Source of the DNA: an uncultured Oceanisphaera sp.
Lineage (GTDB): Bacteria > Pseudomonadota > Gammaproteobacteria > Enterobacterales > Aeromonadaceae
Assembly (NCBI RefSeq): GCF_947495715.1
Contig: NZ_CANLZU010000002.1
Span: 1 to 64,000 of the forward strand
Reading direction: 5' to 3'
DNA: 64,000 bases
The translations under genes were made by a program, and so were the position numbers. The notes under the pieces are model-generated. The model made no database searches and was not told where the DNA came from. It was given only the letters and a program-made list of their open reading frames with translations. Below, in pieces: positions 45,943-57,150 of the stretch (within the stretch, counting starts at the first letter, position 1; each line of letters begins with the position of its first letter).

Positions 45943-46953
45943 CGGGCGACTCAATTCTCCGCGTAAATTCCGCTTCATCAGCTCGCGTATTTCTTCCGGC
46001 GGCAGGTTTTTGCTGAGCAGGTAATGCAGCTTGGTCAGCGCCGCTTCGGTGGTCATGTCGTAACCCGAGATCACCCCGGCCTGGGCCAGGGCGTGGCCGG
46101 TGGCGTAACCGTCCATGTTGACGGTGCCGCGCAGGCACTGGGTCAGGTTGACGATGATTACCCCCCGGGCCGAGGCCTCGGCCAGCAGGGTCAGCATGGC
46201 CTCGTTCTGGGGCGCATTGCCTACCCCGTAAGACAACAACAGCAGCGCCTTGACCGGTTGCTGCAGTATATTGCCGATAACCTCGGCGGAGATGCCCGGA
46301 TAAAGCGTCACCACCCCGATGGGCTGGGGGGTGATGGCGCTGACGGTCAGCGGCTTGCCGGTGGCGGTGCCAAGCTGGCCCGACTCCAGGCTGATATGAA
46401 TGCCGGCATTGAGCAACGGCGGAAAGTTGGGCGAGTCGAAGGCCTGAAAACCGTCGGCGTGCACCTTGCTGGCGCGGTTACCCCGATACAGCCGGTTGTT
46501 GAAGAACAACCCCACCTCGTGGATGGGATAGTTGGCGGCCACATAGAGGGCATTGAGCAGGTTGGGGCGGCCGTCGGAGCGCAGCTCGGCCAGAGGGATC
46601 TGCGAGCCGGTGACGATCACCGGCTTGTCCAGATCTTCCAGCATGAACGACAGCGCCGCGGCGGTAAACGCCATGGTGTCGGTGCCGTGCAGCACCACAA
46701 AGCCGTCGTAGTCGTCGTAGTTGGCCTTGATGTCATCGGCAATGCGCTGCCAGTCGGCGGGGGTCATGTCCGACGAGTCGATCAGCGGATCATATTCGTG
46801 AATATCATAGGCCGGCATTTCCGAGCGATGAAACTCCGGAGTTTTGGCCAGGCAGTCGGTCATGAAGCCGGCGTGGGGCACATAGCCACGGGCGGATTTT
46901 TGCATGCCGATGGTGCCGCCGGTGTAGGCGATGTAGATTTTTTTCTGGCGCAT
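45937..46953 (-). CDS. ansA: Cytoplasmic L-asparaginase I
   Basis: AnsA hydrolyses asparagine to aspartate and ammonia in the cytosol. From the ATG at 46953 it has 338 residues, as in E. coli. Motifs: IYIAYTGGTIGM with the first catalytic Thr, then FVVLHGTDTMAFTAAALSFM with the second Thr and the Asp, VIVTGSQIPLAELRSD, and LLLSYGVGNAP. AGGAG lies just upstream of that ATG; a longer start 15 nt earlier contains the ribosome site. The ATG overlaps the sppA stop (TAATG). Its TGA lies in the CTCACGC array. Confidence 0.95.
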   Translation of the reverse strand: MRQKKIYIAYTGGTIGMQKSARGYVPHAGFMTDCLAKTPEFHRSEMPAYDIHEYDPLIDSSDMTPADWQRIADDIKANYDDYDGFVVLHGTDTMAFTAAALSFMLEDLDKPVIVTGSQIPLAELRSDGRPNLLNALYVAANYPIHEVGLFFNNRLYRGNRASKVHADGFQAFDSPNFPPLLNAGIHISLESGQLGTATGKPLTVSAITPQPIGVVTLYPGISAEVIGNILQQPVKALLLLSYGVGNAPQNEAMLTLLAEASARGVIIVNLTQCLRGTVNMDGYATGHALAQAGVISGYDMTTEAALTKLHYLLSKNLPPEEIRELMKRNLRGELSRPA

Positions 46954-48788
46954 TAAAACTCCTGGCATTCAACACACAGCACATACTGGCCGCGCACATC
47001 GTCGAAATGGCTCAGGGCCGACAGCTCGCTCTTGAGCTGCTCACCCGCCGGGCGCAATACCGCCGGCAGGGCGGCGGTGGCCCAGTCGCTCAGCACACCC
47101 GAGTCCAGCAGCAGCTGTTCCAGCAGCATGTCCTTGGCGGAAGTGGGCAGCTTGACCGGCTTGACGCTGAATTCCGGCAATTCGGCCAGACCGGCGGCAC
47201 CGGCCAGGGCATCGTTCAGGTAGCCCAGTTCATCCACCAGGCCCAGCTCTTTGGCGTCCTGTCCGGTCCAGACATGGCCCTGAGCGGCACGCTCCACCTG
47301 CTCCGGATTCATGCTGCGGCCCTTGGCCACCAGGTCGACGAACTGATCGTAGGTGTGCTCGACCCCCATCTGGATCAGCTGCTTGGTGTGCTCCGGCAAG
47401 CCGGTGGTCAGGCCCGCCCCCACAAAGTCGGTGGTGCCTACGCCGTCGGTGTGCAGGCCCAGTTTTTCGAACGCTTCCTCGAAGGTAAGGAAGAGGCCGA
47501 ACACACCGATGGAGCCGGTGAGGGTGGTGGGGGCGGCATAGATTTTGTCGGCATCGGCGGCTATCCAGTAGCCACCGGAGGCGGCGATGCTGCCCATGGA
47601 CACCACCAGCGGCTTGCCGCTTTCCTTGAAGCGCAACAGGCTGCTGCGGATCTGCTCGGCGGCAAAGGCGCTGCCGCCGGGGCTGTCGATGCGCAGCACC
47701 AGGGCATGAATGTCCGCATCGAGCCGGGCTTCATCAATCAACTGGCTCAGGTATTCATCATTGATGGTGTTGGGGCCCGCATCGCCGCCCATGATGGCGC
47801 CACTGGCGGTGATCAGACCCACCGCCGGCGCGGCGTTTTTGCGTGGCGCGCTGTGGCTGAGGTAGGTGGGAATTTCCACGCTCATGTAGCGGTTGGTCTG
47901 ACTGTCCCAGCCTACCTGCTCGGCCACGGTCTGCAGCATTTCGTTACGGCTGGCCAGCCTGTCGACCAGTCCCTGCTCCAGGGCGTAGCGAGCCGGATCA
48001 CCATTCACGGCACCAAAGCGGCTCAGCAGCTGCTCTTTGCTCGGATTGATGTGGTCGGCGGGAATGTCCCTGAGTGTGACGATGTTGTTCTGATAATGCT
48101 GCCACAGCTGGCCGAGCCAGCGCAGGGTGTCTTCACGGCTCTCTTCGGACATGTCGTCGCGCAGATAGGGCTCTACGAACGACTTGTAGGTGCCGACCCG
48201 AAACACATGGGGGGTAATGTTGAAGCGCTCGAAGGCCGACTTGTAATGCAGCCGATAGACGCCGAGACCCTGAATGGTCACGGCGCCGGCCGGATTCAGC
48301 AGCACTTCGTCGGCGTGGGCTGCCAGATAATACTGGCCCTGGGTGTAGTAGTCGCCAAGGGCATACACCGGCTTGCCGGAGGTCTTGAAGCCCTCGATGG
48401 CTTCACCCACTTCATCAAGCTTGGTGAGGCTGGACTCGCTCATGTTCTGCAGCCGCAGCACCAGAGCGCCGATGCGCTCGTCGTTGCGAGCCCGATCCAG
48501 GGCTTCCTTTATCTGGCTCAGGGTCATGGGGGGCGGCGTATTGTCGCCGGACAGCCATTTTTCGGCCAGGCGCCGGGGGCTGGCAATGGTGTCCTGCTCC
48601 AGTATCGGGCCGGTCAGGGTGAGGGTGAGGGCGGCCCTGGCCGGCAGGGTGGGCGCTTCATCCTTTGAGCTGAATACCAGCACCACGGCAACCAGTATGG
48701 CGAGAAACAGCAGGTTGATAATCAACATGCGAATGGCATTCAGTACCCGACCCAGAGTACGAAACACCCACTTGATGGCAGACCACAT
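46953..48788 (-). CDS. sppA: Signal peptide peptidase SppA (protease IV)
   Basis: SppA clears cleaved signal peptides in the membrane. The 611-residue protein has an N-terminal membrane anchor (about residues 22-40, LIINLLFLAILVAVVLVF) and two tandem S49 domains. The catalytic Lys lies in VGTYKSFVEPYLRDDMSEES of the first domain and the Ser in GSIAASGGYWIAADADKIYA of the second. AAGG precedes the ATG. It overlaps ansA and is divergent from fadH. Confidence 0.94.
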   Translation of the reverse strand: MWSAIKWVFRTLGRVLNAIRMLIINLLFLAILVAVVLVFSSKDEAPTLPARAALTLTLTGPILEQDTIASPRRLAEKWLSGDNTPPPMTLSQIKEALDRARNDERIGALVLRLQNMSESSLTKLDEVGEAIEGFKTSGKPVYALGDYYTQGQYYLAAHADEVLLNPAGAVTIQGLGVYRLHYKSAFERFNITPHVFRVGTYKSFVEPYLRDDMSEESREDTLRWLGQLWQHYQNNIVTLRDIPADHINPSKEQLLSRFGAVNGDPARYALEQGLVDRLASRNEMLQTVAEQVGWDSQTNRYMSVEIPTYLSHSAPRKNAAPAVGLITASGAIMGGDAGPNTINDEYLSQLIDEARLDADIHALVLRIDSPGGSAFAAEQIRSSLLRFKESGKPLVVSMGSIAASGGYWIAADADKIYAAPTTLTGSIGVFGLFLTFEEAFEKLGLHTDGVGTTDFVGAGLTTGLPEHTKQLIQMGVEHTYDQFVDLVAKGRSMNPEQVERAAQGHVWTGQDAKELGLVDELGYLNDALAGAAGLAELPEFSVKPVKLPTSAKDMLLEQLLLDSGVLSDWATAALPAVLRPAGEQLKSELSALSHFDDVRGQYVLCVECQEF

Positions 48789-48913
48789 AGCAACGCCTTA
48801 ATCGGAATAGTTTTCGAATCAATCCATTATGACGGCAGTGACTTCACAATGCCATGAGCGGTAAGCGGTTTACCGTAAAACGAGTGTTTGAAAACGCCCC
48901 CTGGATCCATTAG

Positions 48914-50959
<2,046 letters not shown>

Positions 50960-51186
50960 AACAGGTGAGGGGTGAGACGAAAGGGGTGAGGCGATAAAAC
51001 ACTGCCTGTAGACCCTACTTCAGTCGGGAGGGTTTGTTGATTGATGAAGGTTTTCCCACTGAAGTGGGGTCTACAATTTCGCCTCACACCTCACACCTCA
51101 CACCTCACACCTCACACCTCACACCTCACACCTCACACCTCACACCTCACACCTCACGCCTCACGCCTCACGCCTCACACCTCACC
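50960..51186. repeat. Large composite inverted repeat with fifteen CCTCACA/CCTCACG heptamers
   Basis: GGTGAGG-type motifs (50964-50994) are followed by an inverted pair at 51008-51024 and 51057-51074 (GTAGACCCTACTTCAGT against ACTGAAGTGGGGTCTAC, one mismatch) and fifteen heptamers (51082-51186). The last four units change from A to G and C at the final base. The left GGTGAGGCGA is complementary to the right TCGCCTCACA, so the unit is an extended palindrome. It lies between fadH and ydjA. Confidence 0.85.
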
Positions 51187-51269
51187 GCTGCAAAAACTTT
51201 ATGCCCGGGCGCCGTGCTGCTAAGGTAGCGGGCATCGAAATTCGAGCTTGTTACATAAGGTTTTACATC

Positions 51270-51824
51270 ATGGAAGCACTGGAACTGTTACTCAATCGCC
51301 ACTCCAACCCTCGGCTGATCGAGCCGGCCCCGGCCGGCGAACAGCTGGAGGCCATTTTCAAGGCCGGTCTGCGGGCGCCGGATCACGCGGCTCTGACCCC
51401 CTGGGAATTCATCGTGTTCGGCGGTGAACAGCGGGAAAAGCTGGGTGACATTCTGGCCGAGGCCACTCGCGCCAAGGGTGACGATGAAGACAGCGTAGAG
51501 AAAGCCCGCCAGGCCCCCCTGCGTGCGCCCCTGGTGATCACCGTGGTGGCCAAGATAAAGCCCCACGACAAGGTGCCGCAGCTGGAGCAGGAAATCTCCG
51601 CCGGTTGTGCCCTGATGGCAATGCAGATGGCCTCTCAGGCCCAGGGTTTCAACGGCATCTGGCGCACCGGCTGGTTTGCCTTTGATCGCGGCGTGCATCA
51701 GGCGCTGGGCCTGACCGAGCAGGATCAGATTGTCGGCTTCCTGTATCTGGGCACCCCCCAGGTAGCGGTACGCAAGTTGCCCGAGCGGGATCCGGCCCAG
51801 TTTGTGCGCTACTTCGGTTCGTAA
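51270..51824 (+). CDS. ydjA: Nitroreductase family protein YdjA
   Basis: The 184-residue flavoprotein has the minimal nitroreductase fold: NRHSNPRLIEPAPAGEQLEA, RAPDHAALTPWEFIVFGGEQ, and GFNGIWRTGWFAFDRGVHQA. These match YdjA, an FMN oxidoreductase of unclear substrate. ATAAGG at 51255-51260 supports the ATG. A strong terminator follows. Confidence 0.9.
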   Translation: MEALELLLNRHSNPRLIEPAPAGEQLEAIFKAGLRAPDHAALTPWEFIVFGGEQREKLGDILAEATRAKGDDEDSVEKARQAPLRAPLVITVVAKIKPHDKVPQLEQEISAGCALMAMQMASQAQGFNGIWRTGWFAFDRGVHQALGLTEQDQIVGFLYLGTPQVAVRKLPERDPAQFVRYFGS

Positions 51825-51830
51825 AAAGAT

Positions 51831-51880
51831 AAAAAGGGGTCGGAGTCATTTAAATAAAATGACTCCGACCCCTTTTTTTG
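51831..51880. terminator. Bidirectional terminator with long perfect stem
   Basis: AAAAAGGGGTCGGAGTCATTT and its complement AAATGACTCCGACCCCTTTTT form a stem of about 21 bp around a short AT loop between ydjA and convergent mobA. The sequence resembles a GGGTCGGAGTCATTT element I know as common in marine gammaproteobacteria. Confidence 0.9.
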
Positions 51881-51881
51881 T

Positions 51882-52472
51882 TTATTTCTGGGCCTGTTGT
51901 TCCAGCTCCTGCAGCGCGGCTTGGGTATTGAGGTTGAAAAAGGCCTCGACCTGATCGCTGAAGTCTACGGTGACCAGCTGGTGGCGCTCAAACCATAGCT
52001 GCAGCTTGCGATCGCCCCCATCCAGATAATTACACAAAGACGGCAGCAACGACTGGTGTACCAGGGCGGTGGCCGCATGCAGCTGAATGCCGTCATCCAC
52101 CACCGCAATTTGATCGTGATGGCGAATGGCGGCGCACAGCCGGTGTGCCAGATCCATCGGCACCAGCGGGCTGTCGCAGGGCACAAACAGCACCCATTCG
52201 CTGGGTGCATGGCTCAGTCCGGCCTCGAATCCGGCCAGGGGGCCGGCATAATGCACGTCGTTATCCGGCACCACCGGCGCCAGTTGCCGGTAGCAATCCA
52301 GATTACGGTTGGCATTGATCAGTACTCTGCCCACCTGAGGAGCCAGCCGTTCCAGCAGATGCACCACCAGCGGTTTGCCCCATAACTCCAGCAGCCCCTT
52401 GTCGGCCCCGTTCATCCGTCGCCCTTCGCCTCCGGCCAGAATAACGGCAGTGATATCTTTTGGATTCAGCAT
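51882..52472 (-). CDS. mobA: Molybdenum cofactor guanylyltransferase MobA
   Basis: MobA adds GMP to molybdopterin to make the MGD cofactor, which TtrA in this window requires. The 196-residue protein has the nucleotidyltransferase loop ILAGGEGRRMNGADKGLLEL, then VPDNDVHYAGPLAGFEAGLS and LFVPCDSPLVP. It stands alone. A short complementary pair (CAGGAGCT / CAGCTCCT) is seen upstream at about 52531 and 52580; no other gene lies in 52473-52695. Confidence 0.93.
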   Translation of the reverse strand: MLNPKDITAVILAGGEGRRMNGADKGLLELWGKPLVVHLLERLAPQVGRVLINANRNLDCYRQLAPVVPDNDVHYAGPLAGFEAGLSHAPSEWVLFVPCDSPLVPMDLAHRLCAAIRHHDQIAVVDDGIQLHAATALVHQSLLPSLCNYLDGGDRKLQLWFERHQLVTVDFSDQVEAFFNLNTQAALQELEQQAQK

Positions 52473-52695
52473 GATATTCCCAATAATTGCAGCTTATCGT
52501 TGATAGTAACCATATCACCGCGTGGGGGCAGGAGCTAAATCAAGAAATTGATATTTTTGTGGTACTTGCTCTCCTTGACGCCAGCTCCTAACATGGACGC
52601 GCCCGACTCTGTAACCAACCATCATCGCCGGTGCGTCCTGTCGTTAAAAACAGGTATTGCCACACGACGACGCCATTGCACTCCAAGGGATAATA

Positions 52696-53910
52696 ATGAC
52701 AACAACTTCGCTCGACGGCCCTTTTCGCGGCCGTCCCGTTATTGCTTTGCTGGCCATGGTCGCGCTGATGCTGGCCGCCGCCAACCTGCGTGGGGGCCTG
52801 GTGGTAGTAGGGCCGCTGGTGATGGAAATTCGCGCCGCGCTCAACATCAGCGCCAGTGCCTTTAGTCTGCTGACCACGCTGCCCCTGCTGTGTTTTGGCG
52901 TCATGTCCATCTGCGTGCCCTGGCTGACCCGCCGCTGGGCGCCTCAGTGGCTGTCGATTGCCGGTTTGATGGTGATAAGCCTGGGCGTGGGGCTGCGGCT
53001 GGTAGACAACTATCCGCTGGTGATCCTCGGTACTCTGCTGCTGGGCTCGGCCATTGCCGTGCTTAACGTATTGATACCCGGACTGGTAAAAGCCTTTTTC
53101 CCCCGCCAGGTGGGGCTGATGACCGGCCTCTACTCGGTTACCCTCAGCCTGGGGGCGGGCATGGGCGTGTATCTGGCGGTGCCCCTGCTGGAGCAATTTG
53201 GCGGCTGGCGTTATCCGGTGGCGCTGTGGGCGATATTACCGCTGCTCAGCCTGTTGTTCTGGCTGCCGATGCTGAAGGTCAGCGGCGTGGGGCGACCACA
53301 AAACCCGGTGCGTGTCAGCCTGTGGCGAGACAGGCTTGCCTGGGCCATTACCTTCTACATGGGGCTGCAGTCGTTCTACTTTTATTCCATGGCCACCTGG
53401 TTGCCCAAAATCCTGCTTGAAAGCGGTCTGGATGCCCATCAGGCCGGCACCGCCACCGCGCTGATCAATCTGGTGAGCATTCCCTTCAATTTATGTGTGC
53501 CGATACTGGCGGCCAAGATGCGTAGCCAGCGTATGCTGGTACTGGGCACCTTTGTCGTGTCTTTCTGCGGTATTGCCGGGCTCTGGTGGCAACCGGCGGC
53601 GGCGCCGCTGCTGTGGGCATCGCTGATTGGCATGGGCTGCGGCAGTGCGCTCAGCCTGGCGCTGTCGTTTTTTGTGCTGCGTGCCGGCAATACCGCCGAG
53701 GCCACGGCGCTCTCGGCCATGGCCCAGAGCATCGGCTACCTGCTGGCGGCCCTGGGGCCGGTATCGCTGGGTTTGCTGCGCGACATGGGCGGTAACTGGC
53801 AAGTGGCGCTGCTGGTGATGCTGGCGCTGCAACTGGTGCAATTTGCCGTTGGCTGGTCTGCCGCCCGGCCGGTGAACGTGGTGCCGGACCAGGAGCTCGG
53901 GGTCAGGTAA
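52696..53910 (+). CDS. MFS transporter of the CynX/NimT family
   Basis: The 404-residue protein has twelve hydrophobic helices. LRGGLVVVGPLVMEIRAAL near residue 35 is typical of CynX/NimT permeases (cyanate, 2-nitroimidazole and glucarate-type exporters). AAGGGA precedes ATG 52696; the frame extends 13 codons upstream. The substrate is not predictable. No regulator is adjacent. Confidence 0.85.
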   Translation: MTTTSLDGPFRGRPVIALLAMVALMLAAANLRGGLVVVGPLVMEIRAALNISASAFSLLTTLPLLCFGVMSICVPWLTRRWAPQWLSIAGLMVISLGVGLRLVDNYPLVILGTLLLGSAIAVLNVLIPGLVKAFFPRQVGLMTGLYSVTLSLGAGMGVYLAVPLLEQFGGWRYPVALWAILPLLSLLFWLPMLKVSGVGRPQNPVRVSLWRDRLAWAITFYMGLQSFYFYSMATWLPKILLESGLDAHQAGTATALINLVSIPFNLCVPILAAKMRSQRMLVLGTFVVSFCGIAGLWWQPAAAPLLWASLIGMGCGSALSLALSFFVLRAGNTAEATALSAMAQSIGYLLAALGPVSLGLLRDMGGNWQVALLVMLALQLVQFAVGWSAARPVNVVPDQELGVR

Positions 53911-54055
53911 TACGGCGATATATGAAACATTGGTGTTGAGATGTGGCTTCGCCACATTGCACAGCTGAAGCAGTGCCTTGCCCGAAGGGCTATTCTTGGT
54001 GGTTGGCGATTGATATTTATACGGTCGCTGTTGTTTCTACCAGGGAGGGTTGAGC

Positions 54056-54937
54056 ATGAAGAAGTTACCGCTATGGCTACCGTTGGTGCTGTTGCCGGGT
54101 ACCGGATACGCCGAGGGCATAGCGCCGCCTCCGCTGCAGCTGGCATCGGACTATCAACAGCAGGATGTGACCCATTACCGGGTCAGCGAAAAGCTGGACG
54201 GCGTGCGTGCCTACTGGAACGGGCGCGAGCTGCTGTCGCGCGGCGGGCATCGTTTCTCGGCGCCCGACTGGTTTGTGGCCGGCTTTCCGGATACTCCGCT
54301 GGATGGCGAGCTGTGGCTGGGCCGGGGGCGCTTTGAAGAGCTGTCGGCGGCGGTGCGCCGTTACCGGCCAATTGATGCCGAATGGAAAAGCATTCGCTTT
54401 ATGGTGTTCGACCTGCCTGCCAGCGAGCTACCGTTTGAAGCCCGGCTGAACGCGCTGCAACGGCTATTCTCACACCTGGACTCCCCGTATCTTGAACTGC
54501 TTGAACAGCGGCTATTGCCCGACAATACGGCTCTGGCGGCGTATCTGGCCGAGGTGGAAGCGCTGGACGGTGAGGGGCTGATGCTGCGCCACCGGGACAG
54601 CCTTTATTCGGCCAGCCGCAATCAGGACCTGCTCAAGCTCAAGCGTTTTCAGGATGCCGAGGCCCGCGTGCTGGCGCATCTGCCGGGGCAGGGCAAATAT
54701 GCGGGCATGCTGGGCGCTCTGCTGGTAGAAACCGACGACGGCCGGCAGTTTCGGTTGGGCACCGGTTTCAGCGATGCCCAACGCCAACAGCCGCCGCCGG
54801 TGGGGGCGCGAGTGACCTACCGTTATCAGGGTGAAACCGGTCAGCGCCTGCCCCGGTTTGCCAGTTTTGTGCGGGTAAGAAACGACGAGCCGGAGCAGGC
54901 CGACTCTGGCCCGGCACCGGTCTCGGGAGTAAAGTAA
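54056..54937 (+). CDS. ATP-dependent DNA ligase, periplasmic (LigE type)
   Basis: The 293-residue protein has a signal peptide (KKLPLWLPLVLLPGTGYAEG, cut after GYA) and a minimal ligase core: motif I EKLDGVRAYW with the adenylated Lys, DGELWLGRG, MVFDLPA, EGLMLR and LLKLKRF, followed by an OB-like tail (PPPVGARVTYRYQGETG). Exported ligases of this kind occur in competent gammaproteobacteria and may repair incoming DNA. GGGAGGG precedes ATG 54056. Confidence 0.9.
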   Translation: MKKLPLWLPLVLLPGTGYAEGIAPPPLQLASDYQQQDVTHYRVSEKLDGVRAYWNGRELLSRGGHRFSAPDWFVAGFPDTPLDGELWLGRGRFEELSAAVRRYRPIDAEWKSIRFMVFDLPASELPFEARLNALQRLFSHLDSPYLELLEQRLLPDNTALAAYLAEVEALDGEGLMLRHRDSLYSASRNQDLLKLKRFQDAEARVLAHLPGQGKYAGMLGALLVETDDGRQFRLGTGFSDAQRQQPPPVGARVTYRYQGETGQRLPRFASFVRVRNDEPEQADSGPAPVSGVK

Positions 54938-54969
54938 CCCCGTGTGCCGTTATTCTGAGGAACTCCGCT

Positions 54970-55728
54970 TTGTGTCTTATCGCCTTTTCGTGGCAGCCGG
55001 AACAACGCCGGCTGCATTTGCTGGCCAATCGGGATGAATTTTATGCCCGCCCCACGGCCGCGGCCGACTGGTGGCCGGATGCGCCCGAGATCTGGGCCGG
55101 GCGCGATTTGCAGGCCGGAGGCACCTGGCTGGGCATGAGCCGCACCGGGCGTTTTGCCGCCCTGACCAATGTGCGTGAGGGCAGCCCCAGAACGGGCCTG
55201 CGCAGCCGGGGCGAGCTGGTGGCCGATTTTCTGGCCGGCGAGCAGACTCCGGCCAGTTATTTAGAGCGTGTGCTGGAAAATGGCGACCATTACGCCGGTT
55301 TCAATCTGCTGGTGGGCGATCTGGCCCGGGGTGAGCTGCATTACGGTGGCAATCGGACAGGCGAGGAGGCACGCCGGCTGACGGCGGGGCTGTATGGATT
55401 ATCCAACGCCATGCTCGACACTCCCTGGCCCAAGGTGGAACGGCTCAAGCAGGGGCTGGCCAGACTCGGCCTGGTGCACGAAGGCACGGCCTTCGGCCTG
55501 CTGGATGACGACACCCGGGCCGCATTGGAACAATTGCCCAGCACCGGGGTGGGGCCGGAGTGGGAAAGTCTGCTGTCGTCCATTTTCATTCAAAGCCCGG
55601 ACTACGGCACCCGCGCGCAAACGGTGCTGTGTGTGGAGCAGGGCAGGGTGGCCATTACCGAGCAGGGGCGGGGACCAAAAGGCGCGCTGCTGGAGCGGCG
55701 GCAGGCCAGCTGGATACTGCACCGGTAA
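54970..55728 (+). CDS. NRDE (TANGO2-like) protein
   Basis: The 252-residue protein begins MCLIAFSWQPEQRRLHLLAN, then RDEFYARPTAAADWW, GTWLGMSRTGRFAALTNVRE, which are the family hallmark; the cysteine after the initiator is the proposed Ntn-type nucleophile. The start codon is TTG at 54970, chosen because the second residue must be Cys and GAGG lies upstream. TANGO2 relatives affect haem and CoA metabolism, but bacterial function is unknown. Confidence 0.9.
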   Translation: MCLIAFSWQPEQRRLHLLANRDEFYARPTAAADWWPDAPEIWAGRDLQAGGTWLGMSRTGRFAALTNVREGSPRTGLRSRGELVADFLAGEQTPASYLERVLENGDHYAGFNLLVGDLARGELHYGGNRTGEEARRLTAGLYGLSNAMLDTPWPKVERLKQGLARLGLVHEGTAFGLLDDDTRAALEQLPSTGVGPEWESLLSSIFIQSPDYGTRAQTVLCVEQGRVAITEQGRGPKGALLERRQASWILHR

Positions 55729-55849
55729 GTTGAGTGGCACGAGTGTTTTTATGCTCATTCCTGTAGGTATGTAATCACCTAACGCCCACGCACCAGAGGC
55801 AACAAAGCGACCTCCCTCGACACGCTACAAGTACATCCCTATAAGCTCG

Positions 55850-55928
55850 GACATGCCATCCCTGGCATGTCACGCTCGAGTGAGGCAATCTCTGTTGCCT
55901 CTTCTGGTATGCAGCGTCTCCTGCATAC
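55850..55928. other. Three consecutive hairpins, each with a 6-nt loop
   Basis: Stems GACATGCC/GGCATGTC (55850-55871), GAGGCAA/TTGCCTC (55882-55901) and GTATGCAG/CTGCATAC (55907-55928) each enclose exactly six bases. They lie in the 230-bp gap between the NRDE gene and the next convergent gene; no other gene is seen in this gap. Possibly a repeat family or structured RNA. Confidence 0.65.
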
Positions 55929-55961
55929 AGCAGCAAGTGTTTTGCTCAATGGGACAGGGGA

Positions 55962-56366
55962 TCAAACCCGCTGTCTGATTCTTGCTGCCACACAGGGGGC
56001 CGAGGCCACCACCAGCAGCACGATGGGCCACAGGTTGCCGTCCCTAAATGTATAGGCTTCAACCAGCTGGGCCCACGACTTGCCCTGAATGAGGTAGCCA
56101 AAGCCGAATTCAAACAGCAGCGTCAGGCACAGCCACCCTATGCCGATGGCGGCATAACCTGCAGCGGGTAAGCGGCCAAGCCAGGGCAGAGTGAGGCAGG
56201 CCACGGCGAGAATCAGTACAGACAGCAATACGCCGCTAAGCGTCAATGCCAGCGCGTTGCCCATCACCGGCACGAGTAATGCCTCTCGCAACCCGCCATT
56301 GATGATGGCCAGCACCAGAATAACCAACCACAGCACAAACGCCTTGATGGTGATTTTGAGTATCAC
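55962..56366 (-). CDS. Small four-helix membrane protein, function unknown
   Basis: The 134-residue protein has hydrophobic segments at about residues 8-24, 36-63, 70-92 and 112-126, with a KSWAQLVEAYTFRDGNL loop before the last. No signal-peptidase site or catalytic motif is seen. It is followed by hairpins and lies downstream of the SOUL gene on the same strand, possibly cotranscribed. Confidence 0.65.
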   Translation of the reverse strand: MILKITIKAFVLWLVILVLAIINGGLREALLVPVMGNALALTLSGVLLSVLILAVACLTLPWLGRLPAAGYAAIGIGWLCLTLLFEFGFGYLIQGKSWAQLVEAYTFRDGNLWPIVLLVVASAPCVAARIRQRV

Positions 56367-56437
56367 AGAGGGTTCCTCTTACCGATAACACCGGCAGCAG
56401 ACCAGAACGTTCGCTTGGCCGCCCACTGCCGCCGGGC

Positions 56438-57076
56438 CTATGGGCTTTGTGGCGGCGCCACGGGCACCAGAATTTCGTTACGGCGTAAAAACCAGGGCAT
56501 GAAGGGCGGGTTATAACGGGCCCAGACGGGCTCACCTATCACGCTGAAGCCGTTTTTGTTGATCCAGGCGTCCAGCCGCTCTTTGTTTTGCCGGTAATTC
56601 TTTTCGTTCCACAACCCCGAATAGGTGACCGCCGCCATGTGGCGCGCGGGTACTCGCCGCAATGTGATGTTCGGATCCTTGGGGGTGGGCAGTGTTTCCA
56701 GCGAGTAGGAGGCGGGCATCATGAAACTGACCGCCCAGTTGCCGTTTACCCGCTGCTGACCCACCGGGGAGGTCATGTCGATTTTTTCGCCTTGCGCCTG
56801 CTGGCTGACCGGGGCGGTCATCTCGATGTTCTGGCTGGTGGTGTTATTGCCGGAAATGTATTTGAACAGCCGGCCAAACGCCTTGCTGCCGGCGTCATCG
56901 AAGTCTCCGCCGACCAGGGTTTCGGCAATAATATGGGGCGCATATTCGCGCAGCTCAAAGTTGTTGTCCTGACGTATCACCCGGTATTCGGCTTCTTCGG
57001 TTGCCATCGCGTTGCCCACTCCCATCATCATTGCCAGCATGATCCACACCGTCTGTTTCAGGTACGTCATAACCAT
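56438..57076 (-). CDS. SOUL haem-binding family protein, exported
   Basis: The 212-residue protein has a signal peptide (about 1-25, ending NAMA) and a SOUL domain: YRVIRQDNNFELREYAPHII, SGNNTTSQNIEMTAPV and LRRVPARHMAAVTYSGLW. Members bind haem or related tetrapyrroles in the periplasm. GAGGA precedes the ATG. Confidence 0.9.
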   Translation of the reverse strand: MVMTYLKQTVWIMLAMMMGVGNAMATEEAEYRVIRQDNNFELREYAPHIIAETLVGGDFDDAGSKAFGRLFKYISGNNTTSQNIEMTAPVSQQAQGEKIDMTSPVGQQRVNGNWAVSFMMPASYSLETLPTPKDPNITLRRVPARHMAAVTYSGLWNEKNYRQNKERLDAWINKNGFSVIGEPVWARYNPPFMPWFLRRNEILVPVAPPQSP

Positions 57077-57150
57077 AGATCCTCAATTCTGTCATTCATC
57101 CGGCCTGGCGGCTGCCTCTTGCCTGAGTATCAGCCACGGTATGCCTGGCG

